Source: J014 sp964486055 (GTDB taxonomy: Bacteria > Acidobacteriota > Blastocatellia > Pyrinomonadales > Pyrinomonadaceae). Taken from it: a stretch of DNA of 64,000 nucleotides. Under the pieces are notes generated by a model. That model had not been told where the DNA came from. It did no database searches and worked only from the letters and a program-made list of their open reading frames with translations. Of this stretch, positions 53,728 to 63,452 are shown piece after piece. The stretch covers positions 1 through 64,000 of the forward strand of contig CAZALE010000001.1 in NCBI GenBank assembly GCA_964486055.1, given 5' to 3'. Numbering within the stretch: the stretch's first letter is position 1; the number at the start of each line of letters is the position of its first letter. The translations under genes were made by a program, and so were the position numbers.

Positions 53728-53764
53728 GAGGGGAGATAGAAACTCTATCCCCCTCGAACTTTTT
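53728..53764. terminator. Terminator between the Oar-like gene and the EPS operon
   Basis: GAGGGG-A-GATAGA (53728-53740) pairs with TCTATC-CCCCTC (53744-53755) with one bulged base and a 3-nt loop, followed by TTTTT on the plus strand. It lies between convergent genes. Confidence 0.8.
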
Positions 53765-53929
53765 GTGTAAAACGCCTGGTAATGCATTTTATTAGCAGTA
53801 ACCTCTTCGCACATTAATCTTTTGTTAAGACTTAAAGCTAGTAAATAGGGGTTAATTGATATTAAGGGAGCGAGTTCAAAAAGATACTACGGAGGCCACC
53901 TTTAGCAGGGCGAACATAGATCTCTGCAT

Positions 53930-54862
53930 TCATTGATATCGTAGAATTGTACCTCCAAATCCAACTGCGAATCCGACGTCTCCCTGAAAAATTATTCTTT
54001 CCAATTTATGGGGTATCATGCCTTTCACCTCAAACCACGAATTACCACCGTCGTTTGTTTGTAAAATTAATCCATCATCTCCTACAACGAAGCCTTCCAT
54101 TGAGTTTTTGAAAAAAACATCATTCAGGTTTTTGTTTGTACCTGAGTTTTGTTGGTACCAGGTCTTACCTCCATTAAATGTTGTGTATATCTTGCCTTCG
54201 TTGCCAACTAACCAGCCCCTTTGTTTGTTGATAAAAAAGATGGCGTTTAGCCTGTTCTTCGAGGGCTCAATGAGCGAAGGATAGTCCCAGGTATTAGTTG
54301 ATTGATTAAAAAGCAATAGGCTTCCATTTCCGCCGGTAATAAAAATCGACTCGTTGACGGCGAATCCAGATGTAAGTCTATAAGGTATTGGAACATTAAC
54401 TCTCTTTTGTTCGTTGTTGGATAGGAAATACAGAGCGCCCGCTTCTCCGACGACAAATATCCCGCTCTTTGTGGCAAAAAATCTTGTGAAACGTCTTCTT
54501 TCGTTCATCAACTCAATTTTTTGCCATGTAGTGCCACCATCGGACGTTTTTAAAAAATAAGAGTTGAGTTCTCCGGGTAGGGTAATCGATGATTTTTCGC
54601 ATAGCAACCATCCAGTTTTTTCATCTGAAAAATACACATCCAAAATATTATCAGTAGTAAATTTAGGGCGTTGACGCCAGGTTTTTCCACCATCTTTTGT
54701 CTCGAGTAGCGTCCCGTGACTGCCGACTATGAATCCATGGTTACTATTTAGAAAATATGCAGCGCGAAGCCATGCAAGCGAACTTATATCAATTTTTTGC
54801 CAATCGGCATTTACATCATATGAGGTGAGTAACAAAACTAATATTAACAAAATAATGTGCAT
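53930..54862 (-). CDS. Secreted Ycf48-like beta-propeller protein
   Basis: 310 residues with a signal peptide (HIILLILVLLLTSYDVNA). Repeats with Asp-box-like turns: KDGGKTWRQ, SDGGTTWQK, FNGGKTWYQ and NDGGNSWFE, each followed by a strand and a GF/GW-VG-G motif, typical of Ycf48/BNR propellers. Ycf48 helps assemble photosystem II, but bacterial homologues occur in many secreted proteins. It is 15 nt after the Wza-like gene, so it is the last gene of the EPS operon. A role in polymer or export-complex assembly is inferred. Confidence 0.8.
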   Translation of the reverse strand: MHIILLILVLLLTSYDVNADWQKIDISSLAWLRAAYFLNSNHGFIVGSHGTLLETKDGGKTWRQRPKFTTDNILDVYFSDEKTGWLLCEKSSITLPGELNSYFLKTSDGGTTWQKIELMNERRRFTRFFATKSGIFVVGEAGALYFLSNNEQKRVNVPIPYRLTSGFAVNESIFITGGNGSLLLFNQSTNTWDYPSLIEPSKNRLNAIFFINKQRGWLVGNEGKIYTTFNGGKTWYQQNSGTNKNLNDVFFKNSMEGFVVGDDGLILQTNDGGNSWFEVKGMIPHKLERIIFQGDVGFAVGFGGTILRYQ

Positions 54863-54877
54863 AGGAATCGTAGAAGG

Positions 54878-55606
54878 TTAAAAGACGCCTCCAAATAGAA
54901 AACGCACGATACTTGCTGTCTCCAAAATTTTTAATATTTTTCCGGCGCTCAATTTATTTCCTGAGTCTGGAACGAAAACTTGATCACCGGGGACTAGATA
55001 TATCATCTCGGCTTTTCCGCGTTCAATTTCTTGTAAATTGACAGTTATTGGCCTTAAACCAGTCTGAGTTTGTCTGTAAATGATCACGCGTTTTTTATCT
55101 CCATCTTTTGCTATGCCTCCAGCCTCTGTAATGGCTTCGTAAACGCTTACACGACGAGTCATGAGTCTTACGCCCGGCGTAGCAACCTTTCCGACAACAC
55201 TATATCTAGCAGATCCAACTTTCTCCAAAGTAACCGTTACTTTTGGATCTATTATGTACTCCTCTAATTTCCTTGTTATCTCTTCAGCTACCTCCTCTAT
55301 CGTCTTACCGCCCACGAAAATACCCTCTCGAATCAATGGATACGAGATTCGAGCAGTTGGAGGTATCGTTTTGTTGTATATGCAGTAATTAGGGCATTGG
55401 CCAAATACTTCGATGCTTATGACATCCTCAGGACCTAAACGGTAGTTTTTGAGATAATTGTTGTAGTAGGTCAAGACTACGGCTTCTTCTTCAGCCTGCG
55501 TCTCCTCTCTTTGAGGAAGTTCATTGTTTTTTGTAGTTGTCTGTTGAGCGAGACTAGTTCCAATCACAGAAAAGAACGATATGAACAATATTAAGACTCT
55601 CATCAT
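54878..55606 (-). CDS. Polysaccharide export protein (Wza/KpsD family)
   Basis: 242 residues with a signal peptide ending SLAQQ, without a lipobox, unlike Wza lipoproteins. It has the Poly_export domain (about 50-135: YRLGPEDVISIEVFGQCPN ... LEEYIIDPKVTVTLEK) and one SLBB domain (YSVVGKVATPGVRLMTRRVS). It forms the periplasmic or outer-membrane exit channel for exopolysaccharide. Short members with one SLBB domain are known. It precedes the Ycf48-like gene by 15 nt. Confidence 0.88.
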   Translation of the reverse strand: MMRVLILFISFFSVIGTSLAQQTTTKNNELPQREETQAEEEAVVLTYYNNYLKNYRLGPEDVISIEVFGQCPNYCIYNKTIPPTARISYPLIREGIFVGGKTIEEVAEEITRKLEEYIIDPKVTVTLEKVGSARYSVVGKVATPGVRLMTRRVSVYEAITEAGGIAKDGDKKRVIIYRQTQTGLRPITVNLQEIERGKAEMIYLVPGDQVFVPDSGNKLSAGKILKILETASIVRFLFGGVF

Positions 55607-55670
55607 AGCTCATTTATTTTAAACTTCAATACGACAAAAAATTCCAGCTTTAAGTGTTTTCAGATATTTT

Positions 55671-57062
55671 TTATCTAGCGCCTCTACCGAAAATAACAGT
55701 TTTTATGGTTTCGAACACAATGATTAGATCCAAGGCTAGGCTTTGATTTTTTATGTAATACAGATCGTATTGAAGTTTTTGTTTGGCATCTTCGACTGAT
55801 GCGCCGTATGGATACTTTATTTGTGCCCATCCTGTGAGACCGGGCTGAGTGAGATGACGATGTTCGTAAAATGGAATTTGTTTTGCTAATTGAGTAACGA
55901 ATTGTGGACGTTCTGGTCGTGGCCCGACAAAGCTCATCTCACCCTTCAGAATGTTCCAAAACTGTGGTATTTCATCTATGCGCACCTTTCGGATAATTCT
56001 GCCCACTCTTGTGATTCTAGCATCATTAGGTTGAGCCCAGACGGGTTCACCATTGCTTTCAGCATTAACATGCATCGAGCGGAACTTGATCAATTTGAAA
56101 ATCCGCCCGTTCTTTCCTACTCGCTCTTGTTTGTAAAAAATCTCTCCCTCTGATTCGAGTTTTATTAGCAGAGCAGTGATCAGCGCTATTGGTAGAGACA
56201 CTATCAATCCTATGAGTGCCAATGTTCTATGCACCAAATCACGAATTATCTGGTCAAGGCGAGATTGTTTACCGCGTCCGTTGAAAATGAGCCACGATGG
56301 GCGCAGCATGTCCAAATTCACTTGCCCTGTTATTCTTTCATAAAACGAGGTACACTCTTCGATCAAAACATCGCCAGCTAGGCTTAATTTCAACAAAGTC
56401 TCAGTGGGGAAGTTGCCCCTTCGCTCTAGAACTGCTATTACCAAGCGGTCGATCTTTTCTCGTTGCACTATTGAGTTCAGTTCTTCCGTCGATCCTAGGA
56501 TCGGAATTGCAAGATGATCCAAGTTTTTCTCATTCTTGTTTTCCTTTATCAGACCGACGAGACGATATCCAGCATCTGGACGATTCAAAATGGCTTTCGC
56601 TGTATCGATAGCGGCTTTATTCGTCCCAACTATTGCCACTCGTTCACCGATGTCTGGATGACCTATTACAGAGTGAATCAGCAAGCGCCAAGTTAAGACT
56701 AAGCTGAGGGTTATGAGTGCAGAATACAGGGAGGTGCCGCGTCCAATCATCATCTCTGGCAAGAAGTAGAAGATGATGGCCAGGAGTATCCACGCTATGC
56801 CAATTGCTTGGATTAGCCGGAGGAAAAGCTCCAAGCGATTTTTGATTACTGTGTACTCATAAAGATCATACAGATACATTACGAGTGTGCAGATCAGAGC
56901 TACCAAGCCAGCCTTGAGCCATCCGAACTTTTCCTCAAGTTGGTAATAAGCTCCCTGAAAATCCAAGCGTAAAATCAGGGCGAGAATTACACTCAGATAG
57001 GCTATGGCGGCATCAGAGAGCATCAAAGCGATGGTGCGTGGGTTTAAGTGATTATCACCCAT
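55671..57062 (-). CDS. Exopolysaccharide polyprenyl glycosylphosphotransferase (WbaP/EpsE type)
   Basis: 463 residues: four to five N-terminal membrane helices, a Rossmann-like cytoplasmic segment (RVAIVGTNKAAIDTAKAIL), one more membrane helix (LIGLIVSLPIALITALLIKL) and the bacterial sugar transferase domain (FKLIKFRSMHVNAES, VRIDEIPQFWNILKGEMSFV, GPRPERPQF, LTQPGLTGWAQIKYPYG). It starts polysaccharide synthesis by moving a sugar-1-phosphate to undecaprenyl phosphate. The sugar cannot be named from sequence. Confidence 0.92.
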   Translation of the reverse strand: MGDNHLNPRTIALMLSDAAIAYLSVILALILRLDFQGAYYQLEEKFGWLKAGLVALICTLVMYLYDLYEYTVIKNRLELFLRLIQAIGIAWILLAIIFYFLPEMMIGRGTSLYSALITLSLVLTWRLLIHSVIGHPDIGERVAIVGTNKAAIDTAKAILNRPDAGYRLVGLIKENKNEKNLDHLAIPILGSTEELNSIVQREKIDRLVIAVLERRGNFPTETLLKLSLAGDVLIEECTSFYERITGQVNLDMLRPSWLIFNGRGKQSRLDQIIRDLVHRTLALIGLIVSLPIALITALLIKLESEGEIFYKQERVGKNGRIFKLIKFRSMHVNAESNGEPVWAQPNDARITRVGRIIRKVRIDEIPQFWNILKGEMSFVGPRPERPQFVTQLAKQIPFYEHRHLTQPGLTGWAQIKYPYGASVEDAKQKLQYDLYYIKNQSLALDLIIVFETIKTVIFGRGAR

Positions 57063-57080
57063 AGAGTTTTCGTAAACTCT

Positions 57081-57998
57081 TTAGGAATCAGCTACTTCAG
57101 CATATTTCTGGTATGAGCTATAGTAAGACTCGTTCTGCAGTAAATCTTCCGAGTCGTTCAAAACTACTCCTAACATTTTTTCTCGCGGTAGTCCTTCCAG
57201 AATTCGTGTCATCGTAGAGTATTTAGTATGGCCAGAGCGGACCACCAGTATAGCTGCGTCGGATTGATTGATAGAGACCTTAGCATCAGAGAAGATAGCA
57301 AGTGGTGGTGCATCGATCAGTATATAATCAAACATTTTTTTCAGGTGCTGTAATAAATCTCGGAATTTAGGACCTGAAAGAAGTTCAGATGAATCTGATT
57401 TTACCGCTCCACCAGCTATCAGATGCAAACCAGATGGCTCTAGTCTACAAATACTCTCTCGCAGTTTTATTTCACCGGAGAGTACATGAGCCAATCCTTT
57501 ATCTGGCTCTATGCCAAGATAGCTTGCTAAACTTGGATTGCGTAGATCCGCATCTATCAATAAAGTCGATATACCATCGGTTTGTGCGAGTAACCATGCT
57601 AGGTTCAGAGCTGTGATAGATTTTCCTTCATTTGGATTTATGCTTGTGATTGTGATGACTTTCAAATGACGCTTCTGGCTTTCATGCAAAATATGTGTGC
57701 GGAGATTCCTGTATTCTTCACAATAACCTGAGTTTGGTGCTTTTATGGATATCAGTCTCTGATGTACAATCTCAGGATCGATCTCTACCCCAGGAAATAC
57801 GAGAGTTTCTGCTTGCGTAAATGTGATTGGACTATCATTGCTAGCAATCTCAGATTCGGATGATGTAGGCGCACCTATTTTTATGTCACCGAGCGGAAAA
57901 GTAGTAGGTGCGTAAGACTCCGGCTCGTATTTTCTCTCAAATGGCACAATCCGCTCGTTCTCTTGTTTTCGTCTCTGAAGGGCTTTTAAGATTTTCAT
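57081..57998 (-). CDS. Bacterial tyrosine kinase (CpsD/CapB type)
   Basis: 305 residues. The BY-kinase domain has Walker A NPNEGKSITALNLA, Walker A' TLLIDADLRNPSL and Walker B YILIDAPPL. The C-terminus carries the autophosphorylation cluster YYSSYQKY. It is soluble and separate from its likely membrane activator, the Wzz/GumC protein two genes upstream in transcription order, as in Gram-positive and exosortase-type loci. It controls polymer length and export by phosphorylation cycles. The first 90 residues are a charged extension of unknown role. Confidence 0.9.
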   Translation of the reverse strand: MKILKALQRRKQENERIVPFERKYEPESYAPTTFPLGDIKIGAPTSSESEIASNDSPITFTQAETLVFPGVEIDPEIVHQRLISIKAPNSGYCEEYRNLRTHILHESQKRHLKVITITSINPNEGKSITALNLAWLLAQTDGISTLLIDADLRNPSLASYLGIEPDKGLAHVLSGEIKLRESICRLEPSGLHLIAGGAVKSDSSELLSGPKFRDLLQHLKKMFDYILIDAPPLAIFSDAKVSINQSDAAILVVRSGHTKYSTMTRILEGLPREKMLGVVLNDSEDLLQNESYYSSYQKYAEVADS

Positions 57999-58050
57999 GG
58001 TTTTTTATATTTTAGCGATATCTTTTATAACTTTGTCGAAAAAGACGATC

Positions 58051-59070
58051 TTAGTATCCGGTTTTAGTATCTTCAATTTCTAAAATGCGGTCATCATCGA
58101 AGAAATTTAATCTTTCATGATCATTTTCTTTGATAATAGTTTTTCTTTCCATTGCCTTCTCTTGATTTTGCCAGAATTCTTGTTCAGCTTCATCAGTCAA
58201 GATTTTGACTTTTTGCTTGGGAGTTTCGGTGCTTATGCTGTGGTTTTGTATGACATGATTTTGTGGTAGTAAATCCAGATTAGCTGCTACTTCTTCTATT
58301 ATCGATCTACCAATTACACTTTCTCCATTTGCATAGCCAGCCAGCATGGCGTTGTCGCAAATGTTATTAATCAACCTTGGAATTCCGCCAGAGCATTGAA
58401 AGATAAAGTCAATGGCGCTGGGTGTAAATATGTTTGGATTTTTGCTTCCAGCTATGACAAGTCTCTCGGTTACATAGCGTTGGACTTCATCGGCGTTAGG
58501 TAGAGGATGCATTTGGCATCTTAGGGCTACTCGCTGTTTTAATTGTCGTAGGTTTGGTTGGTTAAGGCGGTTCTTTAACTCTGTCTGTCCGGTTAGGATA
58601 ATCTGCAGGTGTTTAGCATCATCAGATTCAAAATTCATCAGAAGTCTAATCTCCTCGAGCACTTCATCTGATAACTCGTGCGATTCATCTATTATCAGTA
58701 CGGTTCTCAGTCCTCTGCGATGCCTCTCCTCTAAAAATTTCGCTAGTATTGACATCAAATCAGATTTATTCGACCAGTATTGAATATTCAAAGACTTTGT
58801 TAGCTGGTGATAGAATTCTTCGATGGACAGGTGAGGATTGAAGATGTATGTAGCTAATACGGACGAATCCAAACGTCTTAAGATCCAACGCAGCGCTGTG
58901 GTTTTGCCTGTTCCAACTTCGCCAGTTAGCACTATCAATCCCTTAGCATTCTCAAGGCCGTAGTAAAGGGTGGCTAGGACTTCGTTATAAGATGGTGTAA
59001 AAACTATAAAGCGCGGATCAGGCGTTAGACTGAACGGCATTTCATCGAGACCATAAAATTCCTTGTACAT
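58051..59070 (-). CDS. ExeA-like AAA+ ATPase of the exosortase/EPS system
   Basis: 339 residues. Starts YKEFYGLDEMPFSLTPDPRF, the ExeA/GspA-type N-terminus, then Walker A LTGEVGTGKTTALR, Walker B VLIIDESHEL and sensor IILTGQTEL. The C-terminal 60 residues are charged and lack the peptidoglycan-binding domain of ExeA. Similar ATPases are regular members of exosortase-linked EPS loci (XrtA-associated ATPase). 14 nt after the Wzz/GumC gene. Confidence 0.88.
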   Translation of the reverse strand: MYKEFYGLDEMPFSLTPDPRFIVFTPSYNEVLATLYYGLENAKGLIVLTGEVGTGKTTALRWILRRLDSSVLATYIFNPHLSIEEFYHQLTKSLNIQYWSNKSDLMSILAKFLEERHRRGLRTVLIIDESHELSDEVLEEIRLLMNFESDDAKHLQIILTGQTELKNRLNQPNLRQLKQRVALRCQMHPLPNADEVQRYVTERLVIAGSKNPNIFTPSAIDFIFQCSGGIPRLINNICDNAMLAGYANGESVIGRSIIEEVAANLDLLPQNHVIQNHSISTETPKQKVKILTDEAEQEFWQNQEKAMERKTIIKENDHERLNFFDDDRILEIEDTKTGY

Positions 59071-59084
59071 TTTTCACCTCTTTC

Positions 59085-60746
59085 TTAAGAAATGAATCTT
59101 TCAAAGATTCTGGAAGCTTGCAAAACGTAAATTAAAATTGGGATACTCGTCAGAGAAATCAGAACCCCAACGAAAATCTTAACCCATTGCAGGCGTTTTT
59201 TCCACAAAATTTCATCTTCTGTTAGAAGTGATGGAATTGAAGCTAGAACAGGTAATCCAGTATAGTGCTTAGCATCTTCAATATTTTCTATTCTGAGGAA
59301 GTGTGGAATCTCTACTAGTGTTATTAAAAGTAATCCTAAGAGCATACCGCCGACGAATCCCCCCAGGAGTGCCATATAGCGTTTCGAGGCATTTACAGGA
59401 GTTTTTGGAAGATTTGCTGGATCAATGACTTCGATTTTCTCACCCTGCGAACTCGATTCACGTTCTACTTGCAGATTTGCTTCATTACGTTTTTTCAGTA
59501 GTTCGTCATAAGTAGCTTTTGCAGCTTGATATTGATTATTCAACGTTTCGAGCGCTACTTTTACGCTTGGTATCGTATTAATTTTTGCTTCGAGTATCTC
59601 TATTTGCTTCGCATTTCTAAGCAACTCCTCATCTTTCATCCTTAGTTGTTCCTCAATCTGTTTGATTTGTCCTTCTATTTTTTGTTTCTCTATCTCTAGA
59701 TTTTTCTTCTGCAGCTCCGCTTTTTTACTGCTGGTTTTTGTAGCTTCCTCTATGCGTTTTTCGTTAGTTTTCCTCAAGCTCTCTATCTCTTCATTGATTT
59801 TCTCGATTTGATTCTTTGTTTCAATCACTTCAGGATGTTTGTCTTTCAATGTTAATTTTAGATTTTCCAATTTTGCTGTTAGTTCTGCTCGTCGTTGAAT
59901 TAGCTGGGCATATGCAGGAGTATCTTCGATCTTGGTGGCTTGTTCACGGGCTATTCTGACTTCTTCTTGGCTGAAATCGTCGATCAATCTCATTTGACTG
60001 TTGAGCGCTCTTAAGCCATCATTCAATCTTCCTCTTTCCATGATTAGGGTTTCTTTTTCTTTCGATATCGTTTCTTCCCTTTTTCTTAAACCGTCGAGTT
60101 GAGCTATTAGACCTTGCGACGATTCTGGGAGTGTCTCGACGTTTTGATTCATAATTTCCAAACGCTGTTTCTCGATGTCGTCTAATTCTTTTTTCGCTTC
60201 AGCAAGCCTTTGTTCGATGAATTCGCGCGTAATTTCGGCGCTCTGAGTTGAGGTTATTATTTGTGTGTTTATGAATTTACTTGCTAACTCAGCAGTAACG
60301 TTACGTGCAGCTTCTGGAGAGCGATCTCTGTAGGAGATACGTAAAGCTGGGATCTTTTCATTATCTGTTTTTTCGATTTCAATTTTTATGTTACTGCGCA
60401 TTTTTTCGACTATTAGTGCCATATCAGTTCCAGCTTGTCGTTCCTCTTCGAACAGACTATGTTTAATTATCATCGGCTCAAGCGATGATCGGGATAGAAC
60501 TTCTTGGCTTATTGCTTGCACTCTCTGTGACATGTCTTCGTTTGAAAGCGATTGGACAACTTTTTCCGAGATTTTCGGTGGTTTTAGGACGAGCAGCGTC
60601 GTTGATTCGTAAAGATTCGGAAGTTTGAGTACGACGTATGCTATCGCGACGCCGATAGAGATCGTAGGTAGTATCAAAAACCATTTGCGTCGCTTGATTA
60701 TCTGTAATATCTCTGCAAAACTGCGATGTCTAAATTCCATCTGCAT
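59085..60746 (-). CDS. Wzz/GumC-family polysaccharide chain-length protein
   Basis: 553 residues: membrane helix 1 (about 20-40), a long periplasmic coiled coil (about 170-420) and membrane helix 2 (KRYMALLGGFVGGMLLGLLL), with an extra C-terminal helix (about 520-545). The Wzz domain sits at the N-terminus (RRKWFLILPTISIGVAIAYV, YESTTLLVLKPP). It sets polymer length and activates the tyrosine kinase encoded downstream. Start at 60746 or two codons later; no clear ribosome site. It begins 6 nt after the small membrane protein gene. Confidence 0.9.
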   Translation of the reverse strand: MQMEFRHRSFAEILQIIKRRKWFLILPTISIGVAIAYVVLKLPNLYESTTLLVLKPPKISEKVVQSLSNEDMSQRVQAISQEVLSRSSLEPMIIKHSLFEEERQAGTDMALIVEKMRSNIKIEIEKTDNEKIPALRISYRDRSPEAARNVTAELASKFINTQIITSTQSAEITREFIEQRLAEAKKELDDIEKQRLEIMNQNVETLPESSQGLIAQLDGLRKREETISKEKETLIMERGRLNDGLRALNSQMRLIDDFSQEEVRIAREQATKIEDTPAYAQLIQRRAELTAKLENLKLTLKDKHPEVIETKNQIEKINEEIESLRKTNEKRIEEATKTSSKKAELQKKNLEIEKQKIEGQIKQIEEQLRMKDEELLRNAKQIEILEAKINTIPSVKVALETLNNQYQAAKATYDELLKKRNEANLQVERESSSQGEKIEVIDPANLPKTPVNASKRYMALLGGFVGGMLLGLLLITLVEIPHFLRIENIEDAKHYTGLPVLASIPSLLTEDEILWKKRLQWVKIFVGVLISLTSIPILIYVLQASRIFERFIS

Positions 60747-60752
60747 GGGGGA

Positions 60753-60941
60753 TTACCGCTCCGTCTTTAAAATTTTTCGCATGAAGGTAGCGATTGAAAT
60801 CAAAAATATTCCGGTCAGTATTAAGTGTAATGACTCCCTTTGAGAAAAATCTACAATGAATACGATGAATTTAAGTGCCAAAAGCGTAAACATGAGAATC
60901 ATTGATGTGATAGCAATTATTGTCATAGGATTTATGATCAT
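60753..60941 (-). CDS. Small two-helix membrane protein in the EPS operon
   Basis: 62 residues with two hydrophobic stretches (about 6-30 and 38-54) and a basic C-terminal end (RKILKTER), which predicts a helical hairpin. Its ATG overlaps the TPR gene stop by 4 nt (ATGA) and its stop is 6 nt before the Wzz/GumC start, so it fills the gap exactly, which favours a real gene. I recognise no family. A partner of the Wzz protein is a guess. Confidence 0.6.
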   Translation of the reverse strand: MIINPMTIIAITSMILMFTLLALKFIVFIVDFSQRESLHLILTGIFLISIATFMRKILKTER

Positions 60942-63271
60942 AGACTTCTGAGTAAATTCTTGGCTTGGTATAAATCTTCTGGTTTGAGAAATCTTTCCAT
61001 TTTGATAGTCAGCTCTAATTCTTTTTTCGCTTGAGTTTTATTGCCTGCTTGAATCAGTGCATGAGCCAATCTGAGCCTATAAATCGGATTTGGATTGTCG
61101 GTTGAACTTTTGGATTTCGTTTCATCGAGTAATATGGCTCTCCTGAAGCTCTCGATTGCCTGCGAATACAGACCCTTTTTCAGGTATACAATGCCTAGAG
61201 TATCGAAAAATGCTGCTTCATTACGGATTTTCTCGATAGCGTTTTGAGCCAATGATAATGCCTCGTCAAGATTACCTTGTGTCTGGGTAGCTATCAGCCA
61301 AGCTAGATTATTTGCGGCGATTGGATTATCTGGATCTATCTCGAGAGCTTTTCTATAGTTTTTTTCTGCCTCTTGCCAGTTTTTCCTGAGTTCCTCAAGT
61401 ATGCCGGCTAATACATAAAGACCAGGTGATGGACGCCTCTGTAAGACCTCTTGGTATTTCGTTAAGGCCTCATCAATTCTACCTTGGGTCGTAAGTAGCT
61501 CAGCATAGGCAATATAGGCAGGTAGATAATTTTGATTGATTTTGATAGCTTTTTCGAGTTCCTCTGAGGCTTCAGAGATTCTACCTTCAGCCTGGAAAAG
61601 CTGAGACTTTAGAACATGAAAAGCAGGCAAGAGTTTTATTTCAGTATTTTCATCAATGGCTTTTTGCAGTTTTTCATGTGCCTGGGTGAATTTCTTGTTG
61701 AATTTTAGGGTGTTTATTAAACCTGATAAAGCATCTAGATTCATCTTGTCTAATTCAAGAGCTTTTTCATAAAGCTTTATAGCTTCGGGAAAATTCTTCT
61801 TAAGGAACTGCAATTTCGCTAAATTAGTCATGTCAGATGCTAGCGTCGGTTTAAGGCTTGCAGCTTCGAGCAGCTTTTTTTCTGCCTCTTGAAATTTTCT
61901 TTGTTCCAAGAATATGAGCCCTTGAGCTGACAACGCTTTTTTTCTCAAATCCCGGATCTCTTGTGTCTGATCAGTTGATGATTTTGATATCTCTAGTAAT
62001 TGTGTTAATTCTTGTAGAGCCCTTTCATTATTTCCTCGTAGTGTTTCGATTTGTGCTCTCAAGAGTTTTGAGTAGGAATAATCAGGGTAATATTTTTGTA
62101 GATCTCCCAAATATAATTCGGCTTTTTCGCTTTGGCCTAAGCCTAGATAAGCTTGGATCATGTAAAAAATACCAGCTTTTGAAGAAGGCTGGATTTTCAG
62201 AGCTAAATCCAAGTCTTTAATGGCTTGTAGCGGATCATTTTCTTGTAGAAATGTTCTGGCTCTTAAGATCAGTGCTCTGGAGTCTTTTTCATCATAGGCA
62301 AGCAGATTTTCGGCTTCTTTTCTAGCCTTCTCTAGCTCACCTCGCAAGAGATAAATCTCTGCAAGATGGTATCGAGCTACGGTGTATTCAGGTTCTTGCT
62401 GAAGTATCTTCTCGAATATGTTTATGGCATCGTTTTCTCTACCTATCTTGAGATAAAATCTGGCTAGGTCGGTGAGATTTTCTGCTGTGCTACCAAGATT
62501 TTGAATGAGCTTTGCGTAGATTTGCTCAGCCTTGTTAAGCTCTCCGTTAGATAAATAAAAATTAGCTGTGGCCTCGTATGCCTGGTAGAATTGTGGATTA
62601 ATATCTATGGATTTTTCAAACATCTTTTCTGCTTCGCCGATTCGGCCGACTGTATTTAAAAACACTCCATATTCCAGATGCGCGTTTACGGCTTTTTCAT
62701 TTATATTCAAAGCGCGTTTTAATATATCTTCAGCCTCCTTGTAGCGTTGTCTTTGTGTGAGAAATCTTGCGAGTGCAAAGTAGCTTTCTTGTCTTTGCGG
62801 CTCTAGCTGAATGGCGTAGTTAAAGACTTTCAGGATCTCGTCTTCCGATGCTCCAGTTTTGATCAACAGGTTAGCTTTTAGTATGTAAGCGTCTACGTAA
62901 TTTGGATCAATCGAGAGTATTTCATTCATGATTTTTTCTGTTTCAGAAAGCTGAGGAGGTGAGACTGAAAGATAGAGAGCAGCCAGCCGAGTTTTCATCT
63001 CTAGATTTTCTGGCCTAATTCTTAAAGCTTTTTCGAGTGATGCAATGGCTTCACTGAATTGGCCTAGCGCTTGATATGCTTTTGCCAATCCGTCATATGC
63101 ATCTACCGATGATGGATCGATGTCTATAGCAGTGCGAAATGCCATGACTGCACGTTCATATTCTCGTTTTTGTAGAAATTCGTCACCGAGCTGGACGTAT
63201 TTCTGTGCGTTGTTAATGCAACTCAAATAAATGAGTGAGGACATTATTATGAGCACTAACCTGATTTTCAT
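60938..63271 (-). CDS. Large TPR-repeat lipoprotein (PrsT-like)
   Basis: 777 residues. The signal peptide ends in LIYLSCINN, a plausible though imperfect lipobox, so it may be a lipoprotein. About 20 tetratricopeptide repeats follow, such as EYERAVMAFRTAIDIDPSSV, FSEAIASLEKALRIRPENLE and DNPIAANNLAWLIATQTQGN near the end. TPR lipoproteins of this size (PrsT) belong to exosortase/PEP-CTERM EPS loci, where they are thought to scaffold the export machinery. The preceding region (63272-63452) has AAAGG 9 nt before the ATG. Confidence 0.87.
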   Translation of the reverse strand: MKIRLVLIIMSSLIYLSCINNAQKYVQLGDEFLQKREYERAVMAFRTAIDIDPSSVDAYDGLAKAYQALGQFSEAIASLEKALRIRPENLEMKTRLAALYLSVSPPQLSETEKIMNEILSIDPNYVDAYILKANLLIKTGASEDEILKVFNYAIQLEPQRQESYFALARFLTQRQRYKEAEDILKRALNINEKAVNAHLEYGVFLNTVGRIGEAEKMFEKSIDINPQFYQAYEATANFYLSNGELNKAEQIYAKLIQNLGSTAENLTDLARFYLKIGRENDAINIFEKILQQEPEYTVARYHLAEIYLLRGELEKARKEAENLLAYDEKDSRALILRARTFLQENDPLQAIKDLDLALKIQPSSKAGIFYMIQAYLGLGQSEKAELYLGDLQKYYPDYSYSKLLRAQIETLRGNNERALQELTQLLEISKSSTDQTQEIRDLRKKALSAQGLIFLEQRKFQEAEKKLLEAASLKPTLASDMTNLAKLQFLKKNFPEAIKLYEKALELDKMNLDALSGLINTLKFNKKFTQAHEKLQKAIDENTEIKLLPAFHVLKSQLFQAEGRISEASEELEKAIKINQNYLPAYIAYAELLTTQGRIDEALTKYQEVLQRRPSPGLYVLAGILEELRKNWQEAEKNYRKALEIDPDNPIAANNLAWLIATQTQGNLDEALSLAQNAIEKIRNEAAFFDTLGIVYLKKGLYSQAIESFRRAILLDETKSKSSTDNPNPIYRLRLAHALIQAGNKTQAKKELELTIKMERFLKPEDLYQAKNLLRSL

Positions 63272-63452
63272 CTTGCAAACCTTTCAACGGTTATTAACAT
63301 TTGGCAATATGGTAAAACGATCAATTTGAACGCATTTTCAGAAAACTACTTTCGATGAGATTGAACCTCTGGCAGGATGTTTAGGATTTTAATTTTGGAC
63401 TGAATTCGATCTGGAACATTTGCTTTGAAGCTGAGCAAGGATTGTGAATGAT

